A DNA stretch of 64,000 bases from Crocodylus rhombifer (taxonomy: Eukaryota; Chordata; Crocodylia; Crocodylidae): the NCBI GenBank assembly GCA_038503035.1, contig JAVSML010024335.1, forward strand, positions 86,017-150,016. The letters run 5' to 3'. Below the pieces are notes generated by a model. The model ran no database searches. It worked only from the letters and a program-made list of their open reading frames with translations, and had not been told where the DNA came from. Of this stretch, positions 61,341-64,000 are shown piece after piece. Made by a program: the position numbers and the translations under genes. Position 1 is the stretch's first letter. Each line of letters opens with the position of its first letter.

Positions 61341-63519
61341 ATGAGAAAACAATGAAAGATACCTTTGTTGAATACATTTCTGGACAATGATATGTGCCAA
61401 TTATTCTTCTGTCCTGTAAGTTAATAAAATCAAGACCAGTTTCCTTAGAGATAAGGTAGCTATTATCTTTCAGTAAAATTAATGCACTATAGGGTATTAA
61501 TAGGATAATTAATTAAAGTTACAGGGCCCTCTGAGCCAACAACTAGCATAAACGTATTCTGGCTTTAGAGGTATAATTAGTGCTTTGGCCCTGCTTCTGT
61601 AGGTAACATAAATTTGTGATGTAAATGTATTTTTTTTCCAACTGGTCTTTCTGACCAAGGAAGACATGATGATATGAAAAAAAACTATTTTGGGGGAAAA
61701 TAAGTGTACAAGTGGTTTTAACAGGTGGTAGGACAAGGTTTAAAAGATTTCTTGGTGCTGAAGGATTGTTCAGCCATAGAACTGGACTTTTTATGGTGAA
61801 CAATAGAGTTCAAACATAATGGAGAAATTCCCACGGATAGGGAGGAAGGCAGTATGAGAAGATGAAGAAAAAGCAACAGTAAGAGCCATGGAAATAAAAG
61901 GTGAATTCACAAGTGGAAAAGAAGTGACAAGAGTGCAGCAGACATGCAAGTTTTTACTATCAGTTTAAAAAGATGGATGGCAAAATAAATGGCATAAATG
62001 GTATTCACTGTAGGTCCAGGCCACCTGAAACTATAAAACACCATGAGTTGGTTGCTGATTTTTTCAGATGGCTTCCCAAGCAAAGGAAATACAGAGGAGA
62101 GTATTTAAACGTTACCATTATTTATTCCATTTGCCATCTAGAAGCTCCAAAATGATGGCTATCTAAAATAACTCCTATTGCAATTTTTCATTAACTTGCT
62201 ATAAAATAACTTACATGTACAACTTCTACACTAATTCATGCATACATATATATTTTAGGAATATTTACTTTCACAAGTGACTAATTCTCACATTGCTACC
62301 ATCAACAAAACTACTTTCTTGGTTTTACAGAATTATCTCATGCTAAACATTTGTTTTTCAAAAGGAACATTTATAACCAATAACTTAGCACTTCTAAGCA
62401 CATAACATCAATGACAGATTTACTTTTTAAAATTCAGTCTCATTTAATTTAATCTACATAGTAATATACAATTACTTGCAGGCACTGATTGTTCATTTTA
62501 AATGCAGAGTGGCACAGGAGCAATATATGAGAAAGATAGGATGGCTGGTGTTTCTGATTGTGAAATCTGGTGAAACAAAAGACAAGTGAGAGCTGCATAA
62601 AAGTCAGGAATGATTAGGTAAGGTTACCCCAGACAAATCAAAATGGTCCACTATACCAGGACAGGGAGAACAGAATTGCCTAGGTTATTACAAAGTTCAA
62701 ACACTGCTATCGGGCCTCAGTATTTACAGGTACAGTGAGCTGGAGCACTATTTAAGAATCTACTCACTAACTGGAACTGAGAGAACTATCCCTTGGAAAG
62801 GCATAGTCCTAAAATGCCAACAAACAGAAAATAGTCTGTCTACAAAGAAAGCCACTTAAATTTTACTGATATGGGTTAAGGCACATAAAAAGATGGATAT
62901 TATTGCAGTAGTCTCTAAAAATACTGACTGCTAATCCTCATATCTGGAGTACATTCAGTGGGCAAGATATTTAATAAATGCTTCATAAATGACAGCCCAA
63001 ATATTGGTGTGCAGCTGCTATGGAAGTACACTACCCAATTACAAGTATGTAAACTGAGAAAAGAATGCATGCCCAATCTCTAAATATGGAAGCATGCCAT
63101 TAAAATGCACATATGCCACATTTTGTTTTCCTGGACAAAAAGTATTTTTTGTTCAAAAGATTCTGAAATTGGTTTGTAAAACAGAATAAAAGAAAAAAAC
63201 AAAACAAAATGAGGGAGGCCATGTAACTAACCAAGACTTGCATAGGTTTAGATTTTTCAAAAAGCTTTAAATCTGAATCAAATTCACAGACCTGAAGTAA
63301 TCTGGGGTGAGATGTAAGCCAACTTGAAGTGATTAATGGCTTCAGGTGCCTTTGCTTGCTTGCAGGTCAAGGGCAATACCCAGCAAAACTTTGCGATTCA
63401 GTTGAGAGCTCTTTAAGTTATTAGGTTTTTGGAAGCTCTAAAACTCAAAATGAAACTCAAGGATTTGAATTGGATTTTGAATTTTAGAGAACAGGTAAGG
63501 AAAAAAGGGGGGGAAAGAC

Positions 63520-63566
63520 ATAAATAAATAAATAAATAAAAGAAAGGAAAAGAAAGGAAGAAAAAT
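63520..63566 (+). repeat. (AAAT)n plus purine-rich microsatellite
   Basis: Five consecutive AAAT units are followed by an AAAGGAAAAG purine tract. It may be the tail of an unrecognised retroelement, but no body could be identified. Confidence 0.8.
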
Positions 63567-64000
63567 TGGCACATGGACTGAAGCATTTTATACTCCTCTA
63601 ATTACTTCTAACAAAATTCCTAAGAGTCAAATTTTGTGCTCAGGTGGTGTGTTGTTTCTACGGCTGTTAGTGGTAATGGTGAACGTGCATATATCTGAAG
63701 GCAGAATTAGTCACAAATGCTTTAGTATCCTGAACACACAAACTGGTTGGGGGTCACACACCAGGACAAAAACCCATCAAATTTTGACACTAAGTACATG
63801 CACAGCATTTCTGATTGCTGCAACAAACATCTGCCTCCGGGACTTGCGAGAAAAAACAATGTTCTTTGGGGATAAGAGCTCAATCTTTGCTTAGTAGCCT
63901 AACCAGGGCAGGGCAATCAGGACAGCTGCCCCAGGTGCTGTCTGGAAGTGACAGGGGCAGGAAAAAAAAAAAGACAGACCACTACTGTCACAGCTGCATG

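Overview
The window reads as vertebrate nuclear DNA from a sauropsid, most probably a crocodilian such as an alligator. The evidence is abundant CR1 LINEs ending in 8-bp tail repeats, dense short inverted-repeat DNA transposons, tRNA-like SINE modules, a low gene density, and one exon of a GABA-A receptor gene almost identical to its amniote counterparts. The order is inferred from repeat content; no search was run.

Only one host gene is supported. The last coding exon of GABRB2 (GABA-A receptor beta-2 subunit) lies on the minus strand at 56929-57276. Upstream of it on that strand, about 6.7 kb of intron runs to the window edge (57277-64000). Downstream I infer a 3' UTR of about 5.9 kb ending at a well-formed poly(A) site near 50997. 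This block has no transposon I can recognise, unlike the DNA beyond it. The remaining ~51 kb (1-50996) is intergenic DNA 3' of GABRB2.

The intergenic part is layered transposons. 4.8-7.5 kb holds a decayed PIF/Harbinger transposon with a transposase relic (minus) and a possible Myb-like partner (plus). 7.8-8.5 kb holds a MITE and a CR1 tail. 11.0-12.9 kb holds several inverted-repeat elements. 15.0-17.5 kb is a well-preserved CR1 with a 664-codon ORF. 18.5-20.9 kb is an RTE-like LINE whose 5' segment is inverted. 22.0-22.6 kb holds a perfect palindrome and a MITE. 23.3 kb has an assembly gap between identical 47-bp ends. 24.3-24.7 kb is an endogenous-retrovirus protease fossil. 26.5 kb is a CR1 fragment. 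28.6-29.3 kb is a probable solo LTR. 31.4-32.3 and 33.9-36.95 kb hold MITEs and a second long CR1. 38.1, 41.9-42.5, 43.7-44.4, 45.7-47.9 and 50.2-50.7 kb hold further MITE, hAT and CR1 copies.

The transposon genes do not work together with the host gene. The only possible interactions are positional: a SINE with target-site duplications about 315 bp from the last-exon acceptor, and a long alternating purine-pyrimidine microsatellite inside the inferred 3' UTR. I found no new autonomous gene system. The most informative observations are structural: the twin-priming-type inversion, the nested insertions, the clean hAT target-site duplication, the long 3' UTR, and the protease fossil.
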